Position numbers and translations under genes: made by a program | Source of the DNA: Vicinamibacterales bacterium | GTDB taxonomy: Bacteria; Acidobacteriota; Vicinamibacteria; Vicinamibacterales; UBA8438 | NCBI GenBank assembly: GCA_958296065.1 | Contig: CATQHX010000015.1 | Span: 62,001-126,000 of the forward strand | Direction of reading: 5' to 3' | Length of the DNA: 64,000 nt | The notes under the pieces: model-generated | What the model was told of the DNA's origin: nothing | What the model saw: the letters and a program-made list of their open reading frames with translations, nothing else | The model's database searches: none | Part shown: in pieces, positions 17,024 to 25,610 of the stretch | Layout of the letters: the number at the start of each line of letters is the position of its first letter | Numbering within the stretch: the first letter of the stretch is position 1

Positions 17024-18316
17024 TCAGCGACCCGCGCGCATCTCCCCCGCCAGCGTCCTGATTTCCGTCAGGTCCTGCACCATCTCGCTCCAGCCGTACC
17101 ACAGGGAATAGTCGGGATTGTTGTGAAACGCGCCCTGGAAGGTCCGCATCCGATGTTCCAGGTGCATCCTGAACAGCCGCTGCTCGATCACGGTCGGCGC
17201 GTCGTGGAACGCCAGCAGGTCCGGGTAGTCGTACGCGTAGTGGCCCGGCTTGCGCAACACCCCGTCGGCGTAGAGGGCGGCGACGATGCGAATCGCCTCG
17301 GCCAGCAGGCGGTCCGCCTCCCGGATCATGTCGTCGCCCTTCTCGAGCTCCGCGCGGACGAAGTTGCCCGAGTGGCACTCCTCGCACACCGCGATCATGC
17401 GGTCCCGCTCGCGCTGCCAGTCCTCCTGGGTCAACCGGGCGACGTCGGCCTGCCGCACGACGTCCAGGCGCGGGGTCGGATTCCCCGCGGGGTCCAGCAC
17501 TCCGAGAGCCTGCAGAATGGCCGTCTGGTCGGCCGCCCATTCCGGGTCCTCCGCCAACGGCAGGCGCACGCCCAGGAACCCCCAGGCCGTCCGCACGCCG
17601 TGGTCTCCCTGCGGCATGTGGCACGTCTGGCAGGTGGGGGCCGCGGCCCCTTCCGGCAGCGTGCCGTTCTGCTTCAGGAGGTGCCGCACGCCGTGCTTCG
17701 ACGACGAGTACATCTCCCACTGCGGGTGGTCGATTCCCATGTGGCACGTCCGGCACGCCTGCGGTTCCCGCGCCTCGGCGACCGAGAACAGGTGGCGCGT
17801 GTGGCAGGCGCCGCACGAGGCCAGACCGAACATGACGCCGTCCGCCTTCAACTGCCGGATCTCGTCCTCGGTCTTGAGGCCCACGCGATGGCATCCGCCG
17901 CAGCCCTTCATGCCCTCGGTGAGCGCCATGGGAAGCCAGTGCGTGGTCGGCATCGCGTTCATGCTGGCCCAGGCCAGCGCGTGCTTGCCGCCCTCGAACT
18001 GTTCCGCCTGTATCGGGTGGCAACCCGCGCACACTTCCACCGTCGCGGTCCGGACCAGGGCCACGTCCTCCGCCGTGCGATGCTCGTCCCCGTGACACAG
18101 GGCGCAATCGACGCCCGTCGCGCTGTGCCGGCTCAGCTCCCAGTCCGCGACGGCGCCGGGCGTCGTGTCGCGATGGCAATCGACGCAGGCGGAGACCGCG
18201 GGAGGGGCATCCGGACCGCCACACGCGGCCGCAAACAGCATGGCCGTAGCCCACAGGAGAAGCAGGAGCCACCGCGCCTGCACACCGCAACCGCCCCGAA
18301 AAAAGAAGACCGTCAT
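17024..18316 (-). CDS. Octaheme cytochrome of the hydroxylamine oxidoreductase (HAO) family, lipoprotein
   Basis: 430 residues with exactly eight CxxCH sites (44, 71, 96, 139, 168, 188, 229, 311). A helical C-terminal region ends with the HAO-type stretch FHNNPDYSLWYGWSEMV. The N-terminus WLLLLLWATAMLFAAAC is a lipoprotein signal with Cys32 as the lipidation site, so the enzyme is probably membrane-tethered. Octaheme HAO relatives either oxidise hydroxylamine or hydrazine or reduce nitrite. Whether the Tyr crosslink of the oxidising enzymes is present cannot be decided by eye. With the adjacent NapC-type quinol oxidase, reduction (nitrite to hydroxylamine or ammonium) is the more likely direction. 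Confidence 0.85.
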   Translation of the reverse strand: MTVFFFRGGCGVQARWLLLLLWATAMLFAAACGGPDAPPAVSACVDCHRDTTPGAVADWELSRHSATGVDCALCHGDEHRTAEDVALVRTATVEVCAGCHPIQAEQFEGGKHALAWASMNAMPTTHWLPMALTEGMKGCGGCHRVGLKTEDEIRQLKADGVMFGLASCGACHTRHLFSVAEAREPQACRTCHMGIDHPQWEMYSSSKHGVRHLLKQNGTLPEGAAAPTCQTCHMPQGDHGVRTAWGFLGVRLPLAEDPEWAADQTAILQALGVLDPAGNPTPRLDVVRQADVARLTQEDWQRERDRMIAVCEECHSGNFVRAELEKGDDMIREADRLLAEAIRIVAALYADGVLRKPGHYAYDYPDLLAFHDAPTVIEQRLFRMHLEHRMRTFQGAFHNNPDYSLWYGWSEMVQDLTEIRTLAGEMRAGR

Positions 18317-18570
18317 CGATGACTTGTGAGTGCACGTTTCGTGCCACCGGACGCAGGACACTCCGGGCCCTGCGTCGGAGGACTCCGGACCGCCACTCGG
18401 ACCCGCACCCCCCCTGTTGCTGCGGAATCGTCCGCGGGTCCGTGGGGGATATCTCGCACGGCGCGCCAGGCGACCGGCGTGCCACGGCGCGGTCGGACCG
18501 TTCGGTCCGCAAGCCGGTCGAGCCGCGCATCGACGTCGAAACGTGAGGGCGGCCCGCGGCGTGCGCGGAG

Positions 18571-20142
18571 TCACGTCGCGCGCGGCGCGGTAGATCGCTG
18601 CCGGACGCGCCCGCGCCGGGCGCGTCCGCTTCCCTCCCAGTCCAGGATCTCGACGGTTCGAGCGTAGAACCGGCGAGCCCTCTCACGGTCGGCGCCGATA
18701 CAGACCATGCCGAGCTTGCCGTGCGGTTCCAGCGCCCCGATCAGATGAAACACGACGCCCTCCTGGCTCGGCCCGTGGAAATGCAGCTCCTGCTCCACCG
18801 CAATTCCGACGAGATCGTCAGGGCTCAGGCCGACGTAGCGCTGCTCGTGGAGGTTGTCGGTCGCGACGTAGTACCGCGTTCGCCCCGCGGACGTCCGATA
18901 CAGGCCGGTTTCCCTGTCGTACGTGCCGTCGGTGAGGAAGTCGAGCATCAGGAACGGGTGCGTGGTGCCGCCTTTGCGGAGGTTGATCTCGATTGCGTAC
19001 GCCTGCCAGCCGCCGCCCTCGCGTACGACGACGAAGTCGACCCCGAAGCGTCCGAGCACGCCGCGGTCGCGAAGCACCTCCGAAACGCGCTCCCCGGCGC
19101 GCTGCAACTCGCCGCGATAGGGATCCGCCGCCGGAAACTCGCACCCGACGAACACCTGACCGGACCGGCCGCCGAGCAACTGCTCGTGCGTCGAAACGAC
19201 CTCTGCCACGCGTCGCGGATCGATCCGGCACTGCACCGACGGCGAGCGCACCTCGTCGCCGGTGACGAACGCCTCGACGATGCCGCCCATCTGCGCGAGC
19301 TTGTCCGCGTAGAGCTCCCAGGTCAGGTCCGTAGCCTCGAACAGCAGCCCCCGCGGCAGCCGGCGGGCGATACGCGCCTCCGAATCGGCCTCGGCGTCGC
19401 GCGGCCGAAAACGGAAGCGGGCGTTCCCCTCGCCCGAGAACCCGTCGTTCAGCTTGACGACGGCCGCCCCGAGGGACGGTTGGTGCCTCTTCAGCGCAGC
19501 CAGCGCCGCGGCAACGTCCTGCCGGTCCCTGAGTGCTTCGAACCCGTCCGGCAGCGCCACTCCCGCCGCCTTGAAGATCTGCCGCGACGAGCTCTTCGAG
19601 CCGAGGTCCTCAAGATCCGGATCGCACCCGTAGAGCGGGATGCCGAGTCGAACCGACAACGTTCGCTCGAGTGGCGTCACGTTGAAGCAGACGAGGTGCG
19701 CCAGCGCGGGGTCCCCGACCGCCGCCCGCAGCCGTCGCAACACGGAGCGATTGGCCAGGATCCTGGCTGTCAGCGGGGTCGGGGACGACTCGCCGCAGGC
19801 GACGAGCGTCAGGCGCTGCCGCGCGTGGCTGTGCGGGACTCCGGCCAGCAGATGCAGGTAGTAGTCGATGATCGTGGCATGTATCGGCACGCTGGTCGCA
19901 TAGACGATGCGCGTATAAGGCATGCGCAGCAGCAGCAACAGGCACAGCAGGCGTTCCTCGTAGTGCGCAACGCCCTTGACCTTGGCGATGATGTCGGCGT
20001 CGAGACTGAGGCTCGGCACGACGACGACCGTCCGCGGCGCGAGGCGATCGGCGAAAACGCGCCTGAAGAGCGGACCGAGACGCTGCTGCAACTCGGCGAA
20101 CCGTCCGCGTTCGTTGTCGGAGTCCGGTTCCGGATGACGCAT
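18571..20142 (-). CDS. ATP-grasp ligase, PGM1-related type
   Basis: 523 residues. The N-terminal part (VVVVPSLSLDADIIAKVKGV, YEERLLCLLLLLRMPYTRIV) is the pre-ATP-grasp half of peptide-ligase PGM1-like proteins. The ATP-grasp core has AAVVKLNDGFSGEGNARFRF, the VEAFVTGDEVRSPSVQCRI strand and AYAIEINLRKGGTTHPF, where Glu and Asn are the Mg-ATP ligands. PGM1-type enzymes join amino acids or peptides by carboxylate-amine ligation. No biosynthetic partner genes are nearby. The start at 20142 is preferred; the frame continues upstream without family similarity. Confidence 0.75.
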   Translation of the reverse strand: MRHPEPDSDNERGRFAELQQRLGPLFRRVFADRLAPRTVVVVPSLSLDADIIAKVKGVAHYEERLLCLLLLLRMPYTRIVYATSVPIHATIIDYYLHLLAGVPHSHARQRLTLVACGESSPTPLTARILANRSVLRRLRAAVGDPALAHLVCFNVTPLERTLSVRLGIPLYGCDPDLEDLGSKSSSRQIFKAAGVALPDGFEALRDRQDVAAALAALKRHQPSLGAAVVKLNDGFSGEGNARFRFRPRDAEADSEARIARRLPRGLLFEATDLTWELYADKLAQMGGIVEAFVTGDEVRSPSVQCRIDPRRVAEVVSTHEQLLGGRSGQVFVGCEFPAADPYRGELQRAGERVSEVLRDRGVLGRFGVDFVVVREGGGWQAYAIEINLRKGGTTHPFLMLDFLTDGTYDRETGLYRTSAGRTRYYVATDNLHEQRYVGLSPDDLVGIAVEQELHFHGPSQEGVVFHLIGALEPHGKLGMVCIGADRERARRFYARTVEILDWEGSGRARRGRVRQRSTAPRAT

Positions 20143-20302
20143 CGGCGTGGCGGCCGCCCCCTGTCGGCACAATGTCCGCTGGATCGATTCCGTGTCCGCG
20201 GACCTTACCACGCAAGTTCGGTACCGTCCGGAGGCCCGCATTCCGAGGGGCAGGGCGCGCGCCCCGGCAAGCGCACCGCGAGGGCGGTGGCCGCAGGCCG
20301 CC

Positions 20303-21082
20303 TCACGGCGCGGGGTTCACCAACTCGCCCAGCAGGGCGGCGGTGCGCTCCCGGGCCGTGTCCAGGCGTTCTTCGAGCTGGTCGAAGACGAAGCGGTGAC
20401 CTGCCCGGCGGGCCTCGATCACCGGGATCTCGGCCTGCAGATACGCCGCCTGGAGCGACCGTCTGCGCTCGCCATCGCGGACACGCTCGATCAGCCGGCC
20501 GGCCGCCTCCAGCGACTCCCGCACGTTGGCGATGCCCTCCAGGAGCAGGCGCGCGTCGGCGGCGCGACCCGGGCGCGGCTCTATCCCGTCCGGCCCGTGG
20601 CACTCGGCGCATTGACGCTCGAGTCCCTGCGGCGACAACAGGCGCCCATCAACGCTGCCGTGGCACGTCGAACAGGTTGGAACACGACGGTCGCCCTGGC
20701 CAAGCAGCTCATGGTGCCGGCTGGCCTGGAAGTTGACGTATGGACCCACGTGGCAGGCACCGCACGTGGCGGGAAGCTGTGTGCGATGGACGGGGCTGGA
20801 AGGATTGAAGCTGCTGAGCACGCCCCGATGGGCCTGCAATGACTCGAAGGTGTCGGGGTCGCCTCCATGACAACGGTCGCAACCCACGTCGGCGCGCTGA
20901 TGCGGCGACAGACTCCAGCGGTGCAGATGCTGCTGCGCCGGCTCGGTATAGGGATTGGCGAAGTGGCAGTCGGCGCATCGGCTCCGGTCGAGTTGCGCGC
21001 GCGCCGCCGGCGTCCCCAGGAGTCCAAGGGTTGCCAGCACGGTCAGGATCGACAGCAGTCGCCTTACTGTGGTTGAGACCAT
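20303..21082 (-). CDS. Periplasmic pentaheme cytochrome c
   Basis: 259 residues. A signal peptide ends ARAQ (30) and five CxxCH sites lie at 36, 68, 107, 137 and 158. The last ~95 residues are heme-free and helical (ARLLLEGIANVRESLEAAGR, AGHRFVFDQLEERLDTARER). The spacing resembles NrfA/c554-type electron carriers, but no exact family is recognised. Transcription probably starts from the sigma-54 promoter at 21206-21221, about 110 bases upstream of the ATG. Its neighbour is an NtrB-like sensor kinase, which suggests signal-dependent expression together with the HAO/NapC module. Confidence 0.82.
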   Translation of the reverse strand: MVSTTVRRLLSILTVLATLGLLGTPAARAQLDRSRCADCHFANPYTEPAQQHLHRWSLSPHQRADVGCDRCHGGDPDTFESLQAHRGVLSSFNPSSPVHRTQLPATCGACHVGPYVNFQASRHHELLGQGDRRVPTCSTCHGSVDGRLLSPQGLERQCAECHGPDGIEPRPGRAADARLLLEGIANVRESLEAAGRLIERVRDGERRRSLQAAYLQAEIPVIEARRAGHRFVFDQLEERLDTARERTAALLGELVNPAP

Positions 21083-21205
21083 GGTGTCCTCGCCTGTTTG
21101 CGGGGGTTTCTCCGAACACGGTGTTCCGGTTGCCGATACGCGCAGCGCCAGCTCTCCGCGGGTCTCTCGACGTCCGGCCTCCCCGTAGCGCCGCGTCATC
21201 AAGGC

Positions 21206-21221
21206 TGCAAGGCGCATGCCA
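21206..21221 (-). promoter_or_regulatory. Sigma-54 (-24/-12) promoter for the pentaheme cytochrome gene
   Basis: TGGCATGCGCCTTGCA on the minus strand matches the sigma-54 consensus TGGCACG-N4-TTGCA at all but one position, with the invariant GG and GC doublets ten bases apart. It lies about 125 bases upstream of the ATG at 21082, leaving a leader of roughly 110 bases. Confidence 0.75.
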
Positions 21222-21293
21222 TGGCGTGCGCGGCGGATTCCCGGTTCGGGCCTGCGCGCGGACGCGCTGCCATTGCAGGCCGGCCGGGAACAG

Positions 21294-21333
21294 GTGCCGG
21301 ATTTCTCCCATCCAGGCGGGGAAAAATCCGCAC
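21294..21333. promoter_or_regulatory. Palindrome upstream of the sigma-54 promoter (enhancer site or terminator)
   Basis: GTGCCGGATTTCTCCC (21294-21309) and GGGAAAAATCCGCAC (21319-21333) form an imperfect inverted repeat centred about 95 bases upstream of the -24 box, the usual place for an NtrC-type activator site. It also lies 70 bases past the end of the kinase gene and could terminate it. Confidence 0.5.
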
Positions 21334-21400
21334 CCCTCCGGCGGAGATAGACGCCTCACATCGCGCCGCGCCCTCGCCCGCGTGGATGCGGGGCACAGGC

Positions 21401-22879
21401 TCAGACTTCCGGAACGACCGCGTCCCGCAGCGGCAGCGTCACCGTCAGCACCGTCCCGCCGCCTTCCCGTGGTCGAGCGGTCAGCGAGCCGCCGTGCGAC
21501 TCGACGATGCGCCGGGCCGTGGGAAGGCCCAGGCCCGCCCCCCGGCTCTTCGTGGAAAAGAAGGGCTGGAACATCTTCTCGCGCAGAGCAGGCGCGACGC
21601 CCGGCCCGCGATCCGCGACGCCGATCCTGCACTCTCCGGGCGCCGTCTCGATGCCCACCTCGATCTCTCCGCGGAGGCCCATCGCCTGGGCCGCGTTCAG
21701 CAGCACGTTCAGAAAGACGATGTGCATCTGCTCCCGGTCGAGCGGCACCGTGGGGTCGTCCCCCCGGATTGCGATCCCGATGCCGGCCATTGCGGGATCG
21801 CCGCGCACGGCGGCCGCCGCCTCTCCGATGACGGCGCGCAGAGCGCTGGGGGCGCTGGCGGGCTCTCTCGGACTGGCGAACGTCAACAGGTCCTGCAACA
21901 TGCGGTTCAACGCGGCGATGCGATCCTCGATGTCGTCGAGAATCCTCCGATCGCGGCTGTCCGCCGGCAGACGCGATCCGACGACCTGTAGCGCACCGCT
22001 GATGCCCGCGAGCGGGTTCTTGACCTCGTGCGCGACCATCGCCGACATCTGTCCGAGCTGGGCCAGGGTCTCCCGCTGGCGCAGGCGCGCCTCGGCCGCC
22101 TTGCGTTCCGTCACCTCGTAGTGAATCGCCATGTACTGGTACGGTCGCCCCTGCGCGTCGAGGAAGGGCACGATCGTCGTGTCGACCCAGTAGATGGCCC
22201 CGTCCCTGGCGCGATTGCGGATCTCGCCGTGCCAGATTCGACCCGCCGCGATCGTGCTCCACAGGTCCCGGAAGAAATCCGCACCGTGGTGCCCGGAATT
22301 GACGATGCGATGGTCCTTGCCGACCAGCTCCTCCCGCGAGTACTTCGAGATCTCGCAGAACTTGTCGTTGACCGCGGTAATGGCGCCGCCGAGGTCGGTT
22401 GTGGCGACAATCGCCGACTGATCGAGCGCGAACTTGACGTCGCCGAGTTCCTTCAGGAGTCGCTCGCGGGTCTTCCTGCCGTGTTCCCGATCGGTGACGT
22501 CCAGACCCGACAGGATCATGCCGGCCACCCTGCCATCGGCCAGTCGAATCGGCGCCGCGTGCCAGGCTACCAACCGCTCGCCGCGGGTGCGGCTGACGAC
22601 GGGGCTCTCGAAGTGACCTGCCGCCTCGTCGCCGGCCATGGTCAGCCTGAAGAGATCGCGCATCCGGCTCCTGCCGGAAGTCGGCACGAACGTGTCGAAC
22701 CAGCTCGTGCCCAGGATGTCGACCTCTTCCCGGCCGAGTAGCTCGCAGCCGGCCCGATTGATGTGCGATACCCGTCCGCGGTTGCTCAGGGTCAGCAGCG
22801 TCGTCTGCGACACGTCCAGGTAGTCGTCGAGCTCGACGGCCACGAAGATCGGCGGCACGCGTCCGGCGACGTGACTCAC
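21401..22879 (-). CDS. NtrB-like PAS sensor histidine kinase
   Basis: About 492 residues from GTG 22879. There are two PAS domains (the first with LTLSNRGRVSHINRAGCELL, the second with IVATTDLGGAITAVNDKFCE and the PAC motif RDGAIYWVDTTI), a HisKA box with the phospho-acceptor His284 (MVAHEVKNPLAGI), and an HATPase domain with N box VFLNVLLNAAQAM, G1 DRGPGV, F box FQPFFSTK and G2 GAGLGL. No membrane segment is visible, so it is cytosolic as in NtrB. The frame is open for 94 more codons upstream without family similarity; the start is uncertain. Its expected partner regulator is the broken gene at 23680. Confidence 0.82.
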   Translation of the reverse strand: MSHVAGRVPPIFVAVELDDYLDVSQTTLLTLSNRGRVSHINRAGCELLGREEVDILGTSWFDTFVPTSGRSRMRDLFRLTMAGDEAAGHFESPVVSRTRGERLVAWHAAPIRLADGRVAGMILSGLDVTDREHGRKTRERLLKELGDVKFALDQSAIVATTDLGGAITAVNDKFCEISKYSREELVGKDHRIVNSGHHGADFFRDLWSTIAAGRIWHGEIRNRARDGAIYWVDTTIVPFLDAQGRPYQYMAIHYEVTERKAAEARLRQRETLAQLGQMSAMVAHEVKNPLAGISGALQVVGSRLPADSRDRRILDDIEDRIAALNRMLQDLLTFASPREPASAPSALRAVIGEAAAAVRGDPAMAGIGIAIRGDDPTVPLDREQMHIVFLNVLLNAAQAMGLRGEIEVGIETAPGECRIGVADRGPGVAPALREKMFQPFFSTKSRGAGLGLPTARRIVESHGGSLTARPREGGGTVLTVTLPLRDAVVPEV

Positions 22880-23142
22880 GGGCTCGTTATCCCGGGGGAG
22901 CAGGCATGGAAGCGGATCGACATCGACGGCGCTCCATGCTAGCCCGAAACCGTCGGGCGCGGCTCCGACTCCCCACCGCGCCCGGGACAACCCTGCTACC
23001 CTGCGGCGTGCGGCGCGGTCCAGAACTGGATCGGATCGTGCATTGACTTCCTGGCGATAGCGGCGAACCCGCGGGCTCGAGCGAGGGTCAACCGAGGAGT
23101 CCGGACACCGGCTCCTCTGCCCAGGGAAGGGGTGGACGAAAC

Positions 23143-23619
23143 ATGCAGGAGACATGCACACGACCGCGCAACGGAATCAGGAAGGCGCTCCCGGCGCTGG
23201 CGGTGCTCGCGCTGGCCGCGGCTCCAGCGACCGCCCAACAGGATCTATCCAACCTGATGCGTCAGAAACTGGACCGCGCACAAGGGCTGTTCGAAGCGGT
23301 CGTCCTGGCGCGCTTCCCCGCCGTCGAGCGCCACGCGGGCGATCTGCTGCGCATCAGCGAGCAGTCCACCTGGACGCCGCTGACGACGACACCGTATCTT
23401 CGGTACGCGGGAGAGTTTCAGGAAGCCGCGCGGAGCCTCGGCCGGGCGGCCTCCGCCCGCGACATCGACGAGGTCTCGAGCGCCTACATGACGCTGACTT
23501 CCAGTTGCGTGCAATGCCACCGGCTGCTGCGCGAATCGAGACGAGCCCGGCACGACCGGCCACCCGGCGCCCAGGCGCCCGGCACGCGTAGCGCCCGCGC
23601 GGCCCGTACGGCCGAATGA
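23143..23619 (+). CDS. Cytochrome c'-type mono-heme protein
   Basis: 158 residues. A signal peptide ends ATAQQ (about 32). A four-helix-bundle domain follows (LMRQKLDRAQGLFEAVVLAR, YLRYAGEFQEAARSLGR) with a C-terminal heme site CVQCH (122-126), the arrangement of cytochrome c'/c-556. Such proteins bind NO or act as simple electron carriers, which would fit the HAO/NapC neighbourhood. The last 30 residues are Arg/Pro-rich and lie outside the domain. It is divergent from the kinase, and GGGAAGGGG precedes the ATG. Confidence 0.78.
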   Translation: MQETCTRPRNGIRKALPALAVLALAAAPATAQQDLSNLMRQKLDRAQGLFEAVVLARFPAVERHAGDLLRISEQSTWTPLTTTPYLRYAGEFQEAARSLGRAASARDIDEVSSAYMTLTSSCVQCHRLLRESRRARHDRPPGAQAPGTRSARAARTAE

Positions 23620-23679
23620 CCACCGCGGCCCGACTGCTCCGCGTATTGGAAGCCACGCGGCGCCCGCAATCCGCCGGCC

Positions 23680-24274
23680 ATGAACAAGGCAACGATCCTG
23701 ATCGCCGATGACGAGCGATTGATCCGCTGGTCTCTCGTCGAACGCCTGTCGGCAAGATCGCGTCCAGCCCGGCCTCGACCGTGCTTCTCACCGGCGAGAG
23801 CGGCACGGGGAAGGAGATCTCTTCTATCGCCTCGACGTGCTGCCCGTGAGGCTGCCGCCGCTGCGCGACCGGACCGAAGACGTCCCGGTCCTCGTCCGGT
23901 TCTTCGTCGACGGCTTCAACCGCGAGTTCCGGAAGCACGTGCAGGATGTCGCTGCGGACGCAATCGACGCGCTGCAGCGCCACACATGGCCCGGAAACGT
24001 GCGCGAGCTGCGGAACGCGATCGAACGCGCCGTCCTGTTGAGCGAGGGCAACCGGCTGACCGCAAGGGACTTCCCGATGCTCCGTCCACGGGACGAATTG
24101 CCCACCGGCGTGACGCTGCCCCCGGCGGGAACCAACCTCGAGGCCACCGAGCGCGACCTGGTCGTGCAGGCCCTCGAACGCACCGGCTGGAACCAGACCC
24201 GGGCCGCCGCTCTGCTCGGACTCAATCGGGACCAGATTCGCTACCGCATCGAGAAGTTTGCGCTCTCGCGGTAG
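23680..24274 (+). pseudogene. NtrC-family response regulator with two internal deletions
   Basis: Three reading frames carry successive pieces of an NtrC protein. 23680-23748 gives the receiver start (MNKATILIADDERLIRWSLV). 23748-23810 gives the AAA+ start with Walker A (VGKIASSPASTVLLTGESG, then TGKE). From 23827 comes LFYRLDVLPVRLPPLRDR, then HTWPGNVRELRNAIERAVLL and a Fis-type HTH (GWNQTRAAALLGLNRDQIRY). Most of the receiver and the GAFTGA/Walker B segment are missing; both junctions sit at short shared sequences. About 595 bases remain of an expected ~1350. It would have been the partner of the kinase at 21401. Confidence 0.88.
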
Positions 24275-24341
24275 ATTCCGGTCAGCTCGCCAGGGTCCCG
24301 CGACGACCGTGTTACCCTTCCCGTCGGTTCGCGAGAAACCC

Positions 24342-24389
24342 GCGGCATAGCGGCATAGCGGCATAGCGGCATAGCGGCATAGCGGCATA
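24342..24389 (+). repeat. Six tandem copies of GCGGCATA before phaB
   Basis: Six perfect octamers end one base before the GAGG ribosome binding site of the SDR/PhaB gene (ATG 24401). Perfect octamer arrays in a 5' region can slip and alter promoter spacing or leader length. The array also lies just behind the NtrC wreck. Confidence 0.95.
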
Positions 24390-24400
24390 GAGGAATCAGG

Positions 24401-25141
24401 ATGTTCACAGGAAGGGTCGCCGTCGTCACCGGTGGATGCCGGGGCATCGGCGCAGCCATCACGAAGTCGCTGGCCGAGGACGGGGCTCATGTCGCGGCCG
24501 GCTACAACCGGGGAACGGAGACGGCGGAAGCTCTCGCGGCCGGTCTGCGGGCGGAGGGCCACTCGATCTCGTTGCACCAGGGCAACGTCGCCGAGCCCGA
24601 GGCCTGCCAGCGGGTGGTCCGGGAGGTGCTCGACCGGTACGGGCGCATCGACTTCCTGGTCAACAACGCCGGCATCAACGTCGACAAGACGGTACGCAAG
24701 ATGTCCGTCGACGACTGGCACGCGGTGCTCCGGGTGAACCTCTCCGGCACGTTCTACATGATCAAGGCGGTGCTCGACCACATGGTCGAGCGCAAGAGCG
24801 GCCGCATCGTCAACATCAGCTCGGTCATCGGCCAGAGCGGCAACATCGGACAGGCGAACTACGCCGCTTCGAAGTCCGGTCAGTTCGGCTTCACGAAGAG
24901 CCTCGCACTCGAGGTGGCCCGCAAGGGGATCACCGTCAACTGCGTCGCCCCCGGATTCATCGAGACCGAGATGGTCGCCTCGGTCCCCAGGTCGGTCCTC
25001 GATACGGTGATCGGCCGAATCCCGGTGGGCCGCCTGGGACAGGCTTCGGAGGTGGCCCGCTGCGTGCGATTCCTGCTCGAAGACGAGGCGGGGTACATCA
25101 CCGGCGCCGTCCTCACCGTCAACGGCGGCCTGGAAATGTAG
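24401..25141 (+). CDS. phaB: Acetoacetyl-CoA reductase (PhaB-type SDR)
   Basis: 246 residues. The cofactor loop is TGGCRGIG (10-17), with NNAG, the active-site Ser in NISSVIGQSGNIGQ, and YAASK with Tyr and Lys intact. PhaB/FabG-type features are GQANYAASKSGQFGFTKSLA and the C-terminal LTVNGGLEM. FabG cannot be excluded from sequence alone, but its position at the head of phasin, phaC and phaE genes favours the NADPH-dependent reduction of acetoacetyl-CoA to (R)-3-hydroxybutyryl-CoA. GAGG at 24390-24393 places the start. No beta-ketothiolase gene is in the window. Confidence 0.85.
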   Translation: MFTGRVAVVTGGCRGIGAAITKSLAEDGAHVAAGYNRGTETAEALAAGLRAEGHSISLHQGNVAEPEACQRVVREVLDRYGRIDFLVNNAGINVDKTVRKMSVDDWHAVLRVNLSGTFYMIKAVLDHMVERKSGRIVNISSVIGQSGNIGQANYAASKSGQFGFTKSLALEVARKGITVNCVAPGFIETEMVASVPRSVLDTVIGRIPVGRLGQASEVARCVRFLLEDEAGYITGAVLTVNGGLEM

Positions 25142-25158
25142 CGAGGGCGACAACAGGC

Positions 25159-25518
25159 ATGGCTGTTAAGCGCTCCGGTCCCGATGCGGGCCTGGGCGAG
25201 TTCATCCGCCGCCAGCGCGAGCTGGGACATCTGTCGGTCCGCCAGCTCGCCGACGCATGCGGCATCTCGAACGCCTATCTCAGCCAGATCGAGCGCGGAT
25301 ACCGGAACCCGAGCAGCTTCGTCCTCAAGGCGCTCGCCGACGGGCTGGAGCTTTCCGCCGATACGCTGTACGCACAGGCCGGCATCCTCGATCCGTCGGA
25401 CGGCGAGGCAGGAGACGTCGCCGAGGCGGTGCGCCGCGATCCCTACCTGTCGGCCCGCCAGCGCGAGATACTCATCGAGATGTACGAGTCGTTCCGGAAG
25501 GTGAACGACTCGGACTGA
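25159..25518 (+). CDS. XRE-family regulator of the PHA locus
   Basis: 119 residues. An N-terminal helix-turn-helix of the Xre/Cro type spans about 13-66 (LGEFIRRQRELGHLSVRQLA, CGISNAYLSQIERGYRNPSS, VLKALADGLELSADTLYAQA). A short acidic C-terminal helix ending MYESFRKVNDSD follows. It lies 17 bases after phaB and directly before the promoter of the phasin gene, the position of a PHA-responsive repressor. HTH genes of this type next to phasins are known in Actinobacteria. Binding to the downstream promoter is an inference. Confidence 0.85.
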   Translation: MAVKRSGPDAGLGEFIRRQRELGHLSVRQLADACGISNAYLSQIERGYRNPSSFVLKALADGLELSADTLYAQAGILDPSDGEAGDVAEAVRRDPYLSARQREILIEMYESFRKVNDSD

Positions 25519-25538
25519 CCCCTTGCCTGCGTGGGTGC

Positions 25539-25567
25539 TTGCAAAAGTTAACACTCCTTGTTACCAT
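25539..25567 (+). promoter_or_regulatory. Candidate promoter of the phasin-phaC-phaE genes
   Basis: TTGCAA (25539-25544) and TACCAT (25562-25567) are separated by exactly 17 bases, each matching four of six consensus positions. The spacer holds the palindrome GTTAAC, a possible operator for the neighbouring XRE regulator. The phasin ATG lies 43 bases downstream with GAGGAG before it. Confidence 0.5.
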
Positions 25568-25610
25568 CGGTCTCATTCGACGGAGGAGCCGCGCGGCTCG
25601 AGGAGACCCG

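Noticed and set aside
24342..24389. Octamer array as a CRISPR-like repeat
   Set aside because: Units are contiguous, 8 bp long and have no spacers.
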